A stretch of 28,921 nucleotides of DNA from Clostridia bacterium (GCA_900769565.1 CAAGHC010000056.1:1-28921); one strand, 5' to 3'; shown: positions 1 to 8,665, counted from the first letter of the stretch. The notes: generated by a model from the letters alone, not told the origin. Translations and numbers: made by a program.

Positions 1-13
1 TAAATAAAATACT

Positions 14-44
14 AAAGCCTTGAAACCGTCGGTTTCAAGGCTTT
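14..44. terminator. Strong bidirectional intrinsic terminator
   Basis: Two perfect 14-bp arms (AAAGCCTTGAAACC at 14-27 and its complement at 31-44) flank a 3-nt loop. The plus strand continues into a short T tract. It can end the minus-strand ChrA operon and also any plus-strand gene entering from the left. Confidence 0.85.
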
Positions 45-65
45 TTATTAGTTTAAATAAAAACT

Positions 66-656
66 TTATATCGCACCCACTAGCCCGTATAAGAGCATAC
101 CTAAAAGCGCAGATATAATAATTAACAATATAGGCGAAATCACCTTTTTGTTTTTACGCTTGTAAATTACGTGCGTTAGGGCTACACTAGTAAAAACAAC
201 TAATGCACGCCAGTCAAAAGATAAACCTGCACCATTTATTGACTTGGTCCCAAGTATCACGGATACCAACATAGTTAAACCCGTTGCCAAGATTAACCCG
301 ATTGCTACCGGTCGAATACCACCCAAAAAAGCCTTAACACCTGCTAGTTGTAATAGTCCGTTGATTACCGAAGCAATAATAAGTATTATGATAAACGCAG
401 GTAATATTACGCCGAGCGTTGCAAGTGCAGAGCCTAATATTCCACCTTGCGACGCACCTATAAAGGTTGCCATATTTACGGCAATAGGCCCTGGCGTAGA
501 TTCAGAAACGGCGATAAAATTCATTAGTTCAGCCTCGGTTAACCAAGCGTGGGCTAAAACTTCTTCGGTAAGCAACGGTATCATACCGTAACCACCACCG
601 AAGGAAACTGCGCCTATCTTTAGAAAAGTTAAAAATAAATCAAGAAGTAAGGGCAT
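66..656 (-). CDS. chrA: Chromate transporter family protein, second half of a split ChrA pair
   Basis: This 196-residue membrane protein belongs to the CHR (ChrA) family, whose members export chromate or transport related anions. The N-terminal signature is visible: FLKIGAVSFGGGYGMIPLL near residues 11-29, followed by the ESTPGPIAVN motif near residues 51-60. The remainder is hydrophobic and would give several membrane helices. Its length matches the short, single-domain members, which normally occur as adjacent pairs. The ATG overlaps the TAA stop of the upstream partner by one base (TAATG), indicating translational coupling. The real substrate in this type of bacterium is uncertain; chromate is only the family name. 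Confidence 0.9.
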   Translation of the reverse strand: MPLLLDLFLTFLKIGAVSFGGGYGMIPLLTEEVLAHAWLTEAELMNFIAVSESTPGPIAVNMATFIGASQGGILGSALATLGVILPAFIIILIIASVINGLLQLAGVKAFLGGIRPVAIGLILATGLTMLVSVILGTKSINGAGLSFDWRALVVFTSVALTHVIYKRKNKKVISPILLIIISALLGMLLYGLVGAI

Positions 657-1279
657 TATTCATTACCCCCTTTATCATTACTTTCTTCTTTTACTTTACG
701 ATTTTTCTCGCAAAGTGATTTAAGATACCCTATCAAATACACCGTTAAACCAACTGCGCCACCGATTAAAATATAGAAAATCGTTGAAAATTTTACAGCA
801 AAAAGCGTAAAGGTTAAAAGTGCACATGCTGAAAGCAAAAACAACGTTAAATTAAAAACGTTCTTTTTAAGGTGTTTAAACATCTTTATCCCAGCAGAAA
901 GAATTAAAAATGCAACGCACGCTTGTATCCCACGAAAAGCGTAAGCAACGTACGTTAGGCTTAAAAACTCATCAAAAAAGAGTGATATTAAAAATATTAT
1001 AATAAACGAAGGCAATACTACGCCTAACGTTGCGAAAATAGAACCCAACACTCCACAGATTTTATATCCGATATAGGTTGCACTATTTATCGCTATCGGA
1101 CCTGGGGAAGATTCGGCAATAGCGACCACGTCCATAAACTCGTCGTGCTCTATCCACTTTTTGCGCTCGACAAGTTCACGCTCGATTATGGCTATCATTG
1201 CATAACCACCGCCAAACGTAAATAAGCCTATTTTAAACATTGTTATAAATAACGACAGAACTTTTTTGATTTTTTCCAT
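656..1279 (-). CDS. chrA: Chromate transporter family protein, first half of a split ChrA pair
   Basis: This 207-residue CHR-family membrane protein is homologous to its downstream neighbour. It shows FKIGLFTFGGGYAMIAI near residues 16-32 and the ESSPGPIAIN motif near residues 72-81, then a run of hydrophobic segments and a charged C-terminal tail. Short ChrA proteins are thought to work as heterodimers of two oppositely oriented halves, which fits the one-base overlapping gene pair here. A promoter with -10 TATAAT lies just upstream. The start ATG follows a modest TAGGTAAAG ribosome binding site. Assignment to the family is secure; the transported ion is not known. Confidence 0.9.
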   Translation of the reverse strand: MEKIKKVLSLFITMFKIGLFTFGGGYAMIAIIERELVERKKWIEHDEFMDVVAIAESSPGPIAINSATYIGYKICGVLGSIFATLGVVLPSFIIIFLISLFFDEFLSLTYVAYAFRGIQACVAFLILSAGIKMFKHLKKNVFNLTLFLLSACALLTFTLFAVKFSTIFYILIGGAVGLTVYLIGYLKSLCEKNRKVKEESNDKGGNE

Positions 1280-1299
1280 AACTTTACCTACGGTAATAT

Positions 1300-1329
1300 A
1301 TTATAACTTTTGTTTGTTTTTTTTTGCAA
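1300..1329 (-). promoter_or_regulatory. Promoter of the ChrA pair
   Basis: On the minus strand a TTGCAA -35 box (1324-1329) and a TATAAT -10 box (1300-1305) are separated by 18 bases. The spacer is very A-rich. Confidence 0.65.
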
Positions 1330-1352
1330 GTTTAAATACGTTATTTTTTGTA

Positions 1353-2315
1353 TTAGCCTATTTGTATTTTTATATCCCCCGTACTAGTAACAATTTCACA
1401 TTTACCACCCGTTAAAGTCTGTGGTAATTCAACGTTGCCCGTGTTCGTTTTATGGAAAAATATCTTTTCAGAATTTATCGTGCCTGTAACGTCACCCGTA
1501 CCCGTTTTAATAAATAGTTCGCTAGCGTCACACTTATCAAGCTTAACGTCGCCCGTACTTCTCTCAATGGATAACTTTTCGCTCATAACGACGTTCGATA
1601 AATTAATTTTGCCCGTATTTCCCACAGAATTAAAGTTTTTAGCAGTTAAATTTGTTAAAACAACATTGCCCGTACTAACGCAAACCTTTACGTCGCCACT
1701 ACAGCTAACGTCACTAACGTCAATCATGCCCGTAGTAGCAGAAAGGTCAAGTGAGCCCGTTACAACATTTTCTATTTTAACTTTGCCCGTGCTAGTTGCT
1801 ATTTTTATACTTTCAACTGCAGATGCCTTGCTATACACGTCGCCCGTATCATTTAAAATATCTATTGTTTTAAATTCAAAATTTTCAGGCAAGGTAATAT
1901 CGCTAGTACTTGAATTAATAGTTAAATTTTGATATTGTTTTTCGGGTATGGATATGCTAATTTTAGGACTTGCAAAGCCTATACTTATATAATCATACCA
2001 CTTTCTCGTATCGTTCACCTTAATTTCAAGCGTACCGTCCACAACTTTAACGTCGTGTTTACTTTTTTGATATTCGTAACAATTTATCGAAGTTTTCTGG
2101 TCGCTCGACGGGATAAACGTTATATCTGCCGTGTCAGTTTTTATTAGCACGCTTTGATATTCTTCTAATATTTCATAATTATTTTCTTGATATTTTCTTG
2201 TAGAAAACTTTGAAAAATCCCATTTAAGTTTCATCATTACACCCCCGAAGAGGATTGAACCTAGTAATATTAAAGAAACTGCTATAATAAGCCAAACTTT
2301 TATTGATTTTTTCAT
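1353..2315 (-). CDS. DUF4097-family membrane-anchored beta-repeat protein
   Basis: This 320-residue protein has a short positively charged N-terminus, one membrane segment near residues 8-29 and a long extracytoplasmic part. The second half is built of roughly 20-residue repeats centred on TG-[DKN]-[VI] (for example STGDVKL, NTGKINL, GTGDVTG, NTGNVEL, STGDIKI). Such repeats are typical of the DUF4097 putative adhesin/beta-helix fold. The gene is the last member of a PadR-DUF1700-DUF4097 operon, an arrangement common in Firmicutes and often linked to envelope stress or antimicrobial-peptide responses. Its ATG overlaps the upstream stop by one base (TAATG). Molecular function is unknown. Confidence 0.88.
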   Translation of the reverse strand: MKKSIKVWLIIAVSLILLGSILFGGVMMKLKWDFSKFSTRKYQENNYEILEEYQSVLIKTDTADITFIPSSDQKTSINCYEYQKSKHDVKVVDGTLEIKVNDTRKWYDYISIGFASPKISISIPEKQYQNLTINSSTSDITLPENFEFKTIDILNDTGDVYSKASAVESIKIATSTGKVKIENVVTGSLDLSATTGMIDVSDVSCSGDVKVCVSTGNVVLTNLTAKNFNSVGNTGKINLSNVVMSEKLSIERSTGDVKLDKCDASELFIKTGTGDVTGTINSEKIFFHKTNTGNVELPQTLTGGKCEIVTSTGDIKIQIG

Positions 2316-2914
2316 TACTCTATATCCTTTTTAATAAATAAATTTTTAAGCCAAAACGCAAATTTTTTAGTGAGTAGCACCGTTCCTTTAGCCAACGCTT
2401 TACACAACCAAAAATTAAGTATAGAAAGCCCTGCTAAAACTAAAGTTGCGCTAAAAAATCCTAACCCATTATGCAAGTTACCTATCATAATTAAATATAC
2501 CGAAGTTATTAAACCTGCAAGCGAACTTACTGCAAACGATATTTCTACTGCAAAAATTGATATGGCAACCGACCAAATTACCGCATAAACCGATACGAGC
2601 ACGGCAAATAGCGAAACTAGTAGCGAAAACCATATAGGCGAGCCAAGCGCAATCAACACTATTTCCCACGCCTTAAACTTTCTTTTAGGTTTAATTTTTT
2701 CTTTCACCACTTTAACGAACGGTATTTCAGTTATTATCTGCTTTGAAATTTCGTCAACACTGCCTATTTTTTCAACGGCTTGCTCTTCGTTTAGCCCGTC
2801 TTCTATCCTATCGTCAATCATTTCGGCATAAAAAACTAAACGTTCGTCTATTTCACTCTGTGATAGCCCCTTTAATTTTGTTTGTAACGCTAAAATAAAT
2901 TCTTGCTTATTCAT
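2315..2914 (-). CDS. DUF1700/HAAS-domain membrane protein
   Basis: This 199-residue protein starts with a HAAS-type helical domain (about residues 1-65, containing LKGLSQSEIDERLVFYAEM and the acidic DDRIEDG turn). Hydrophobic membrane segments follow from about residue 80 to 175, and the tail is lysine-rich. The architecture matches DUF1700 proteins, which sit between a PadR regulator and a DUF4097 protein and may act as an anti-sigma-like or sensor partner. I place the start at the ATG because a GGGGG ribosome binding site lies 8 bases upstream; an in-frame GTG three bases earlier (2917) is an alternative. It overlaps the end of the PadR gene. Confidence 0.85.
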   Translation of the reverse strand: MNKQEFILALQTKLKGLSQSEIDERLVFYAEMIDDRIEDGLNEEQAVEKIGSVDEISKQIITEIPFVKVVKEKIKPKRKFKAWEIVLIALGSPIWFSLLVSLFAVLVSVYAVIWSVAISIFAVEISFAVSSLAGLITSVYLIMIGNLHNGLGFFSATLVLAGLSILNFWLCKALAKGTVLLTKKFAFWLKNLFIKKDIE

Positions 2915-3227
2915 CACACGTACCCCCTTTGACTACAAACTGATAAATCGACATTACTTCTTTCCATTCTTCTCTAAACTCTTTAATCCTATTTAGCCCT
3001 GCTTTTGTTATGTGATAATATTTTCTTAACCTACCGTCGTGCTCGGAAGTACGAACGATTAACATTTTAGCAAGTTCTAATCTCTTTAATATGGTGTAGA
3101 GCGTTGATTCTGATAGTTCTATATAAGGTTTTACGTCTTTTATAATTTTATAACCATAAGAATCTTCGTTTTTTATTGCCGTCAGTACGCATACGTCTAG
3201 CAAACCACGTTTTAATTGAATATCCAT
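2907..3227 (-). CDS. PadR-family transcriptional regulator
   Basis: This 106-residue winged-helix repressor is the first gene of a three-gene operon. The conserved PadR pattern is clear: an N-terminal LKRGLLDVCVLTAI helix, DSYGYKIIKDV, then SESTLYTILKRLE as recognition helix, and RKYYHITKAGL in the wing. The C-terminal helix is short, as in subfamily 2 proteins. The start is fixed at the ATG at 3227 by an AAGGAG ribosome binding site; a longer frame from a TTG at 3245 would place coding sequence over that site. PadR proteins usually repress their own operon in response to small ligands, so this gene probably controls DUF1700 and DUF4097. Confidence 0.92.
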   Translation of the reverse strand: MDIQLKRGLLDVCVLTAIKNEDSYGYKIIKDVKPYIELSESTLYTILKRLELAKMLIVRTSEHDGRLRKYYHITKAGLNRIKEFREEWKEVMSIYQFVVKGGTCDE

Positions 3228-3248
3228 ATACTTCTCCTTACGCAATAC

Positions 3249-3277
3249 ATCATATCACGAAGTATTATGGTTGTCAA
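3249..3277 (-). promoter_or_regulatory. Promoter of the PadR-DUF1700-DUF4097 operon
   Basis: On the minus strand, TTGACA (3272-3277) and TATGAT (3249-3254) are separated by 17 bases. A short inverted pair AATAC/GTATT brackets the -10 region and could belong to a PadR operator. Confidence 0.75.
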
Positions 3278-3336
3278 GTATTTTATCAAAATTTCAATTA
3301 AAAATTTTTATTTGCAAGTTAAAATCCTTAAACGAC

Positions 3337-3365
3337 TTGAATTACGATAGGTTTTTTGATATAAT
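3337..3365 (+). promoter_or_regulatory. Promoter of the MFS transporter gene
   Basis: TTGAAT (3337-3342) and TATAAT (3360-3365) are separated by 17 bases, about 50 bases before the MFS start codon. It is divergent from the PadR promoter. Confidence 0.75.
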
Positions 3366-3415
3366 TATGTTAATTAATTTACGTTACTGATTTATTACGG
3401 TATTAGGAGATTTAT

Positions 3416-4639
3416 ATGGAAGATATAAAACAGAAACTATCTATTCGTTGGGTCTACATAGTAGTTGGCGTTATCGCAATGTTATTTGCAGGCGTTCTTT
3501 ACGCTTGGTCTATACTAAAATCACCACTATCAACCGAATTTGGTTGGGGCGCATCCGACCTTGCTTTAAACTTTACTTTGGCAATGACTTTCTTTTGTAT
3601 AGGCGGGCTTTTGGGTGCACAATTATCTAAACGACTAGGACATAAAATAGCGCTTATATGCGCAGGCCTCTTATCAGCGCTGGGATTTATCTTAACCGCT
3701 ATTTTAAATAACGTTTCCGTAGTTATATTATACCTTACTTACGGGGTGCTTGCCGGAACGGGTATCGGTATTGCTTATAACGTAGTTATTGCTACCGTAA
3801 GCGCTTGGTTTCCCGATAAAAAAGGGCTTTGCTCGGGCTGTTTAATGATGGGTTTTGGTGCGTCTGCCCTTATCCTTGGCAATTTGGCTGACGCTATGTT
3901 TAAAAGCACCGTTGGTTGGCGCATTACTTACGTTACATTAGGCGTTGCTCTTTTCGTAATTTTATCGATTGCCGGCATAATTCTAAAAAAACCTAATTCC
4001 AACGTTATATTCCCAACTGTTAACAAAGCTAAAACGACAAACGAACAACAACTTAATCAGAAAGATTTTACTTCTAAACAGATGCTCTGTCGCCCGTCTT
4101 TTTGGTTTGCGTTTATCTGCATATCTTTTTTAGCAGCCGTTGGTAGTTCGGTTATTAGTTTCGCTAAAGACCTTGCTCTATCAGTCAAGGCACCAGAATC
4201 GCTAGCAGTATCTTTGGTGGGCGTACTTTCTATATGCAACGGTATCGGGCGTATTCTAACGGGCGCAATATTTGACGTTATCGGTTGTAGAAAAACCATG
4301 ATTTGCGCTAACGTTCTTACCATTTTGGCTGCAACGGTTACTTTGGTTGCAGTATCGTTAAACTCGCTTGCACTTTGTATCGTTGGCGTTTGCCTTACCG
4401 GAATGTCGTACGGCGCTTGCCCCACCATTACGGCGGCGTTCACCTCTTCACACTTCGGAATGAAACATTTTTCAAATAATATGGCGCTTATGACTTTTAC
4501 TGTTATGGTAGGCTCGTTCGTTGCTACGGCATCTAACAAAGTGCTAGAAGCTACGGGTGGTTACACGGCTACGTTTATAATGCTTTTAGCATTAACTTTC
4601 GTTGCGCTCGTATTAAATTTATTTATCAAAAAATCTTAA
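3416..4639 (+). CDS. MFS transporter, OFA (oxalate/formate antiporter-like) type
   Basis: This 407-residue membrane protein has the length and pattern of a 12-helix major facilitator. The first helix carries GVLYAWSILKSPLSTEFGW, characteristic of the OFA subfamily. The segment GGLLGAQLSKRLGHKIALI (about residues 62-80) is the helix 2-3 loop motif, and a second copy-like GIGRILTGAIFDVIGCRKTM lies in the C-terminal half, giving the expected two-fold repeat. OFA members move small carboxylates, but the substrate cannot be read from sequence. Start ATG follows TAGGAGA. The gene stands alone on the plus strand with its own promoter and terminator and may not belong to the sugar clusters. Confidence 0.9.
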   Translation: MEDIKQKLSIRWVYIVVGVIAMLFAGVLYAWSILKSPLSTEFGWGASDLALNFTLAMTFFCIGGLLGAQLSKRLGHKIALICAGLLSALGFILTAILNNVSVVILYLTYGVLAGTGIGIAYNVVIATVSAWFPDKKGLCSGCLMMGFGASALILGNLADAMFKSTVGWRITYVTLGVALFVILSIAGIILKKPNSNVIFPTVNKAKTTNEQQLNQKDFTSKQMLCRPSFWFAFICISFLAAVGSSVISFAKDLALSVKAPESLAVSLVGVLSICNGIGRILTGAIFDVIGCRKTMICANVLTILAATVTLVAVSLNSLALCIVGVCLTGMSYGACPTITAAFTSSHFGMKHFSNNMALMTFTVMVGSFVATASNKVLEATGGYTATFIMLLALTFVALVLNLFIKKS

Positions 4640-4663
4640 AATTAAACTCATACGTTTTAGACA

Positions 4664-4696
4664 AAAAAGGCTAACGAAATTTTCGTTAGCCTTTTT
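4664..4696. terminator. Bidirectional terminator between converging genes
   Basis: Sixteen-base complementary arms (4664-4679 and 4681-4696, core GGCTAACGAAA) end in an A run on one side and a T run on the other. It sits between the MFS gene and the PfkB gene, so it can serve both strands. Confidence 0.9.
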
Positions 4697-4716
4697 ATTT
4701 GCTTTGTATTAAGTTT

Positions 4717-5715
4717 TTATTTACTTAAGCACTCTTCTAATTTATCAACAGAGCAAACGCCCGATACGGAATCTGCTTGTGATAAACAGTTGATTGCAAC
4801 AAGTTCAGAAAAAGTTAAAAGTTTTTCGTCACTAAAGCCCTTATAAATAGAGTAAAGACTTCCAGCACAGAATGCGTCGCCTGCGCCTACGCTACCTTTA
4901 ATAAAGCCTTTTTTAAGTTTAATCGTAGATGCAACGGTTAACTTTCCACTCTTGTCAAGACAGAAACCTTTTTCAGGACAGTGTACGATAACTTTTTCCT
5001 TAACACCGTATTTCATAAGTTTATAAAGTATCTTTTCAACGTTTTCGCTAATGAGTTTACCGTCTTCATCTCTAGGTGCAATACCTGCTATGTTACCAGC
5101 TTCGATTTCGTTTATAATAACGTAATCGCAATACGGCAACGCCGCAGTCGCAATCTTAAAGAAGTTTCCGCTACTTTCACTAACTAGGTCGATAGACGTC
5201 TTTATCCCACGTGCTTGAACTTTTTGTAAAAGTTTAGCCATTGGCGTACTACCGTTTTCGTCCAACTTATCAAACGAATCAAGCAACATTAAATATCCGA
5301 TATGGAATATATCACAATTAAGAGCGTCAACGTCTACGTCGTCTATACAAAATTCCTTATTTGCACCACGATTGTGGAAAAAAGTACGCTCACCCGTACC
5401 GATAACGGTCATTACGTCCGAATAGCTTGTGGGTGCAGTTTTGCTAACCTTAACGCCGTCTACGTTCAAACCAACTTCTTTCATTTGACCTAAAACGTAT
5501 TCACCTTTATAGTCAGCACCTACCCTACCGATTGCGTATACGTTTACGCTACCGTCGAGTTTTTTAATATCCATGCCCGTATTAGGCACGCATCCACCAA
5601 CACCCAAAGTTTCGTTTTCAATAGTGACGAGCATTCCTTTTTCGGGATAAGTCCCTATCATTTTTACATTGTCGGTAAGAATATTACCAGCAATCGCTAT
5701 ACCTTTATTCATCAT
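4717..5715 (-). CDS. PfkB-family (ribokinase-like) sugar kinase
   Basis: This 332-residue kinase is expected to phosphorylate a sugar or sugar derivative with ATP in the cytosol. The N-terminal substrate-binding glycine motif GVGGCVPNTGMDIKKL lies near residues 38-53. The C-terminal PfkB signature GSVGAGDAFCAG lies at 274-285, with Asp280 as the likely catalytic base and the GAG as anion hole. The substrate is unknown. The gene is the last of the four-gene module A and overlaps the upstream dehydrogenase stop by one base (TAATG). The neighbours suggest it acts on a hexose or hexitol product of that module. Confidence 0.9.
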   Translation of the reverse strand: MMNKGIAIAGNILTDNVKMIGTYPEKGMLVTIENETLGVGGCVPNTGMDIKKLDGSVNVYAIGRVGADYKGEYVLGQMKEVGLNVDGVKVSKTAPTSYSDVMTVIGTGERTFFHNRGANKEFCIDDVDVDALNCDIFHIGYLMLLDSFDKLDENGSTPMAKLLQKVQARGIKTSIDLVSESSGNFFKIATAALPYCDYVIINEIEAGNIAGIAPRDEDGKLISENVEKILYKLMKYGVKEKVIVHCPEKGFCLDKSGKLTVASTIKLKKGFIKGSVGAGDAFCAGSLYSIYKGFSDEKLLTFSELVAINCLSQADSVSGVCSVDKLEECLSK

Positions 5716-6932
5716 TATACTTTAATTTCCTTTCCGCTTGTTATATCAACGTAATTAACGAGTTCGGCAACGGTTTTTCCTGCCTTAATCATCTTATAAA
5801 GTTGGTCGATAAGCTCTGCATTCTTTCCGTTATAATCGCAATATTTTTTAAGGGTTTCTATTGCGCCGTTTTGGTCTGCAAACGCTTTAACTTCCTTACT
5901 TCTATCGTCTGCATCGGGAGCAAAGCACATACCTGCAGCAACACCTATGCAAAGATAACTACAAGGAACACCGTTCTTTTCAGCAAGGTTAATAGCACCG
6001 ATAAGTCTATCGTTTGAACCGAGTTTTCTTATGGTGTCCTTACCAACCCTTTCAACCGTGTCGCCAAGCGCCACGTTAGTAAAGCGATACAAAAGATTTT
6101 CCGCATGGTCGATAAGAGTATCAATTTCCACACCGTTCTCTTTTGCTACTGCAAGCGCAGATTGAATTAATGCACGATAAGCAACGTATCTTATATCGTA
6201 ATCTGCAACTGCCTCATAAATATAAGTGTAACCCCTTAAATATCCGAGATATGCACTCGTTGCATGGCTCATGTTGTGCATGAAAAGTTTTCTTTGAATA
6301 AATAAATTAAAGGGCGCAAACGGATAAAGATTGCTTACTTCGGGAATTTCGCCCTTGAAAGCATCCTTATCTACGGGTAAAATATTATACGGCTCAACGA
6401 AAACACGGAGCGGATTGCCCTGCTTTTTGTCTTCGGTAACCACGGGTACCATTCTACCTATACTTGCTTCTACAAACCCGATTTCGCTATCAATTCTGTC
6501 AGCGTATTCGGGAATTTGTTCTTTAATTAAACCTTTTAAGAATGCGTCTGCACCTATTAAGTTTTCGCAAATAATAATGTTAAACGGTTTTGCAGAGCGC
6601 TCAAATCTCTTTTTTAAGCCGAGCGCTATGGGTTTTGCGATAAACTTCAAAACGTTTACACCTATCGCCGTTGCCATAATATCTGCATTTGCGATTTCTT
6701 CGGAAACAAGTTCAATATCCGTACCGTCTATACCGTACGCATTCTTTACGATAATTTCTTCCGTACCTGCGTTACTAACTACGTCTACGGGATATTCCCT
6801 ATCTGCGTTTAATCTTGCTATAACTTCTTTGTTGATATCGATAAAACCTACCGAATATCCGTTACCGGAAAATACCTGACCGATAAAGCCACGGCCGATA
6901 TTTCCAGCACCGTACATTATAAATTTTTTCAT
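5715..6932 (-). CDS. Mannitol-1-phosphate 5-dehydrogenase-like NAD-dependent enzyme
   Basis: This 405-residue polyol dehydrogenase is of the long-chain mannitol family. The N-terminal Rossmann motif GAGNIGRGFIG spans about residues 8-18 and is typical of MtlD. The catalytic block appears as QRKLFMHNMSHATSAYLGYL, where the Lys corresponds to the family catalytic lysine and the NxxxH pair is retained. Length is slightly above the roughly 380 residues of MtlD. No mannitol PTS genes are near; instead it sits between a NagB-like gene and a PfkB kinase. The true substrate may therefore be another phosphorylated ketose/polyol pair. It is translationally coupled to the downstream kinase. Confidence 0.85.
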   Translation of the reverse strand: MKKFIMYGAGNIGRGFIGQVFSGNGYSVGFIDINKEVIARLNADREYPVDVVSNAGTEEIIVKNAYGIDGTDIELVSEEIANADIMATAIGVNVLKFIAKPIALGLKKRFERSAKPFNIIICENLIGADAFLKGLIKEQIPEYADRIDSEIGFVEASIGRMVPVVTEDKKQGNPLRVFVEPYNILPVDKDAFKGEIPEVSNLYPFAPFNLFIQRKLFMHNMSHATSAYLGYLRGYTYIYEAVADYDIRYVAYRALIQSALAVAKENGVEIDTLIDHAENLLYRFTNVALGDTVERVGKDTIRKLGSNDRLIGAINLAEKNGVPCSYLCIGVAAGMCFAPDADDRSKEVKAFADQNGAIETLKKYCDYNGKNAELIDQLYKMIKAGKTVAELVNYVDITSGKEIKV

Positions 6933-6951
6933 TTCTTTTTTAACCTTTTTA

Positions 6952-7896
6952 TTAGTTCATGTCGGGAGTTAAAGGACCAGCAAGTTCTTTCAAGAAGAAT
7001 AATCTACCAGGAATGGTGGGGATTACGCTTGAAGTTACCCATCTGTTAACGCCGTATCTTAAGGTCATCCAAAGGCTCATGCCTTGCCATTGCATACCAC
7101 GTGAGAAGATACCGTCTGCACCACCGATTGCATAGTCTGCTTGGAACATGAGGCCAGGTCCTATGGTGTTTGCACGGCAAGGAACGAGCGAAGTTCTAGA
7201 CTTGAACGACGTAATTGCGTTTTGTTCAATCGTAAGCGGGTGAAGTTTTGCACCGATTCTGTAGGGTTGCTTAATCCATTCTTCAGTAGAAGAGAATTCA
7301 GAACCGAATTGGGGTTCCCAGAAAGCGATATGGCACATTCTGCCGATACCGTAAACTAATACGAGTTTTGCACCGTCTGCTTTAAGCGCTGCAATCTTTT
7401 CAGGATAAGTGGGAAGATTGTCTTTGGTTGCAAAGTTTCTGTGGTCTACGGGAACGGTTAATTCGCCAAGGGGATTATAGAAAGCGTTTTCCATAGCGTT
7501 TTGGAAAGATGCTTCGCCGGTAATGGTGTTGCCTTCTGCATCTGCCCATTCGTCCATGTTAAAGCACCAAACGTTTTTACAACTTACGTTCCATTCTTTA
7601 AGGAAGTAAACTGCCCATCTATACATACCCATAGGTCCTACGGGAAGAATGAAAGCAAGTTTTTGGTTTCTTTCATTAGCCTTTTTAATTTCGTTTGCGA
7701 TTTCGTGACCCATTTTTACTTCGAAGTCACCGAGCGAATCACAGGAAATAGGTTCAAAACCATCGTTCCAGAATGCTTGTCTTTCGGTGATTTCTTCGGG
7801 CTTATGAGAACAACATTCGTCTATCTTCTTAAAGTCCCAACCTTCAGGATAAAACCCTTCTAATAAGCTGCCTTTAACTGTTGAATTAAAATCCAT
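6952..7896 (-). CDS. Divergent NagB-like sugar-phosphate isomerase/deaminase, paralogue 1
   Basis: This 314-residue protein has the NagB/RpiA/SOL fold, longer than the roughly 240-266 residues of true glucosamine-6-phosphate deaminase. The NMDEW segment (113-117) matches the NMDEY block carrying the general-base Asp. GIGRMCHIAFWEP (183-195) matches the GVGxDGHIAFNEP block: the ring-opening His (189) and the following Glu (194) are kept, but the conserved Asp is replaced by Met187. It follows a PIG-L deacetylase gene, so deamination or isomerisation of a de-acetylated amino sugar is plausible, but ordinary GlcN6P may not be the substrate. An AAGGAG ribosome binding site supports the start. Confidence 0.83.
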   Translation of the reverse strand: MDFNSTVKGSLLEGFYPEGWDFKKIDECCSHKPEEITERQAFWNDGFEPISCDSLGDFEVKMGHEIANEIKKANERNQKLAFILPVGPMGMYRWAVYFLKEWNVSCKNVWCFNMDEWADAEGNTITGEASFQNAMENAFYNPLGELTVPVDHRNFATKDNLPTYPEKIAALKADGAKLVLVYGIGRMCHIAFWEPQFGSEFSSTEEWIKQPYRIGAKLHPLTIEQNAITSFKSRTSLVPCRANTIGPGLMFQADYAIGGADGIFSRGMQWQGMSLWMTLRYGVNRWVTSSVIPTIPGRLFFLKELAGPLTPDMN

Positions 7897-7942
7897 TTTT
7901 TTATTCTCCTTTTTATTTTAATATTTTATAATTCACCGCTAA

Positions 7943-8665
7943 TTACGGTAAAAGTCTTTTTGTAGTACCTTTCAAGTACACGTCACATTTTCTAAACGCT
8001 TCTGCATAGTCAACACCGCTTTGATATCCACGGTATCTAGAGCAGGTTTTAACCATATCGGGGAAATCGATATTATCGTGGTCTCTCATCCATACGATTT
8101 GGCTTTCGTGACAGTTAAGCATCTTAATTTTAAGGTCGATAGTATCAGTAACGTCAACGTACATAGTCGGGTTAAAGTTTACGCCTGCTAAAGTATCCAT
8201 ATAGTAGATAGGAACGAGTTTTGCAGGGGTATCGTCCGTAGTATATTTATGAACTGAACACTTGTAATTAGGCAAAGTTGCCGTAAAGCTTGCGTCAAAC
8301 ACGAGTTTTGATACCGAAGTATGGTCGGGCATATAGTCTTCGGGGTCGTGGGTTATGATAAGGTCGGGGTTAGCGTATCTAATAACGTCAACCATCTTAT
8401 CCCTTGCCTCTTTATTGTTTTCATAAAGTTCAAGGTCGTCAAATCCACCCCAAATAACTTCTATTCCAGCAAGACTTCCTGCCGTTTTAGCCTCGTTCGC
8501 TCTCATTACTTTAAGTTCTTCAGGCGGTATTACTACGTGTCCTAAATTTCCACTCGACGCATGGCAAACGATAACAGTATCGCCACGTTTAACGCATTTT
8601 GCAAGCGTTGCGGCACATGCCACTTCAATATCGTCGGGATGAGCGCCTATTGCAAGTATTCTCAT
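7943..8665 (-). CDS. PIG-L/LmbE family zinc-dependent N-deacetylase
   Basis: This 240-residue enzyme belongs to the family that removes acetyl groups from GlcNAc-containing molecules (PIG-L, MshB, BshB, DacB). The N-terminal AHPDD motif (8-12) supplies zinc ligands and the catalytic Asp. The second block THDPEDYMPDHTSV (105-118) supplies the third zinc ligand, His115. There is no signal peptide, so it acts in the cytosol. It is the first gene of module A and is followed by a NagB-like gene, giving the logical order deacetylate then deaminate. An AGGAG site precedes the ATG. It could alternatively be a bacillithiol-type BshB, but no bacillithiol genes are nearby. Confidence 0.88.
   Translation of the reverse strand: MRILAIGAHPDDIEVACAATLAKCVKRGDTVIVCHASSGNLGHVVIPPEELKVMRANEAKTAGSLAGIEVIWGGFDDLELYENNKEARDKMVDVIRYANPDLIITHDPEDYMPDHTSVSKLVFDASFTATLPNYKCSVHKYTTDDTPAKLVPIYYMDTLAGVNFNPTMYVDVTDTIDLKIKMLNCHESQIVWMRDHDNIDFPDMVKTCSRYRGYQSGVDYAEAFRKCDVYLKGTTKRLLP

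Noticed and set aside
244..591. Antisense reading frames over 60 residues, such as those opposite ChrA, DUF4097, MFS, MtlD-like and NagB-like genes
   Set aside because: They lie opposite well recognised genes, lack ribosome binding sites and show no family motifs.
1380..1860. Repeated GCCCGT hexamers as a CRISPR or regulatory repeat array
   Set aside because: The repeats are short, in coding frame, and explained by the TG-[DKN]-[VI] protein repeats; there are no spacers of constant length.
3228..3245. TTG start for the PadR gene
   Set aside because: It would cover the ribosome binding site of the ATG at 3227 and adds residues not found in PadR proteins.
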